A stretch of DNA of 5,484 nt, from the NCBI GenBank assembly GCA_019424865.1, contig JAHYYS010000096.1, positions 1 to 5,484 on the forward strand, in the 5' to 3' direction. The translations under genes were made by a program, and so were the position numbers. Numbering within the stretch: the first letter of the stretch is position 1; each line of letters starts with the position of its first letter. The notes below the pieces were generated by a model. The model was not told where the DNA came from, did no database searches, and was given only the letters and a program-made list of their open reading frames with translations. The DNA comes from a bacterium (lineage in GTDB: Bacteria > Bacillota > Clostridia > Oscillospirales > Oscillospiraceae). Positions 4,954-5,484 of this stretch are shown here, one piece after another.

Positions 4954-5484
4954 GTGGCAGCAAAAACCGATTTGGTTATTGTAGAGTCCCCGTCCAAGGC
5001 CAAGACCATTGGAAAGTACCTTGGGCCGGGCTATGAAGTAAAGGCGTCCATGGGCCACGTCCGGGACCTGGCCAAGAGCAAGATGAGCGTGGACATCGAG
5101 GGGGGATTTGTCCCCATCTATCAGCCCATCAAGGGGAAAGAGGATGTCATCAGCGACCTGAAAAAGGCGGCGAAAAAAAGCGGCAAGGTCTATCTGGCAA
5201 CCGACCCGGACCGGGAGGGGGAGGCGATCTCCTGGCACCTGAAGGAGCTGCTGGATCTGCCGGACGACAAGACCTGCCGGGTCACCTTTAATGAGATTAC
5301 CAAAAAGGTGGTCAACGAGGCCATTGCGTCCCCCCGGGCCATTGATCAGAATCTGGTCAACGCCCAGCAGGCCCGCCGCATTCTGGACCGGATTGTGGGC
5401 TATCAGCTCTCGCCGCTGCTGTGGAAGAAGATCCGCCGGGGCCTGTCCGCCGGGCGGGTGCAGTCGGTGGCCACCCGGCTGGTG
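4954..5484 (+). CDS. topA: DNA topoisomerase I (type IA), N-terminal part
   Basis: Topoisomerase I relaxes negative supercoils by cutting and passing one DNA strand. Only the first 177 codons are in the window and the gene runs off the right edge. The Toprim domain is complete: VIVESPSKAKTIGKYLG (8-24) carries the catalytic Glu11, MGHVRDL (33-39) follows, and ATDPDREGEAISWHL (82-96) holds the Mg2+-binding Asp84, Asp86 and Glu88. FNEIT (112-116) and NAQQARRILDRIVGY (136-150) then lead into the DNA-gate region, ending at SAGRVQSVATRLV. The active-site tyrosine and the C-terminal zinc or DNA-binding domains lie beyond the window. The start is GTG with a good ribosome binding site. The short spacing between the Toprim motifs fits bacterial TopA rather than reverse gyrase or TopB. 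It is probably read together with dprA, as no clear terminator separates them. Confidence 0.97.
   Translation, partial: MAAKTDLVIVESPSKAKTIGKYLGPGYEVKASMGHVRDLAKSKMSVDIEGGFVPIYQPIKGKEDVISDLKKAAKKSGKVYLATDPDREGEAISWHLKELLDLPDDKTCRVTFNEITKKVVNEAIASPRAIDQNLVNAQQARRILDRIVGYQLSPLLWKKIRRGLSAGRVQSVATRLV

Noticed and set aside
4864..5238. 124-codon open frame on the minus strand opposite the start of topA
   Set aside because: It overlaps the Toprim domain antisense. The plus-strand reading has the full catalytic motifs and a good ribosome binding site.

Overview
The window is a GC-rich stretch of bacterial chromosome carrying mostly housekeeping genes. High G/C at third codon positions, strong AGGAGG-type ribosome binding sites, a Bacillota-type LysRS sequence and the dprA-topA gene order all suggest a GC-rich gut clostridium of the Oscillospiraceae type (Flavonifractor or Intestinimonas-like). 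That placement is inference from style and is not a database match.

Layout from left to right. (1) 1-1203, + strand: the 3' part of lysS, a class II lysyl-tRNA synthetase. Its catalytic domain is fused through a short linker to a C-terminal tRNA-binding OB-fold of the MetRS-beta/Trbp111 type. (2) 1204-1406: an intergenic stretch with a tandem 8-mer, a GC hairpin/palindrome and a strong 13-bp stem-loop that looks like the lysS terminator. (3) 1407-2165, +: a TrmH/SpoU-family RNA 2'-O-methyltransferase. (4) 2176-3426, - strand: a 12-TM major facilitator transporter, convergent with the methyltransferase (10 bp apart) and divergent from dprA (90 bp apart). (5) 3517-4737, +: dprA, with some unusual residues in conserved motifs. 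(6) 4738-4953: a 216-bp gap containing a possible structured RNA segment bracketed by a 9-bp direct repeat. (7) 4954-5484 and beyond, +: the start of topA (DNA topoisomerase I), which begins with GTG and runs off the window.

Three genes belong to information processing: tRNA charging, RNA methylation and topoisomerase I. DprA handles single-stranded DNA. The transporter is the only accessory-looking gene, and nothing nearby shows its substrate. I see no mobile element, CRISPR array, tRNA or rRNA, and no defence or biosynthetic system. The most interesting signals are the sharp codon-usage break exactly at the LysRS/tRNA-binding-domain junction, the altered motifs in DprA, and the unexplained dprA-topA spacer. 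None of these amounts to a demonstrated new system.
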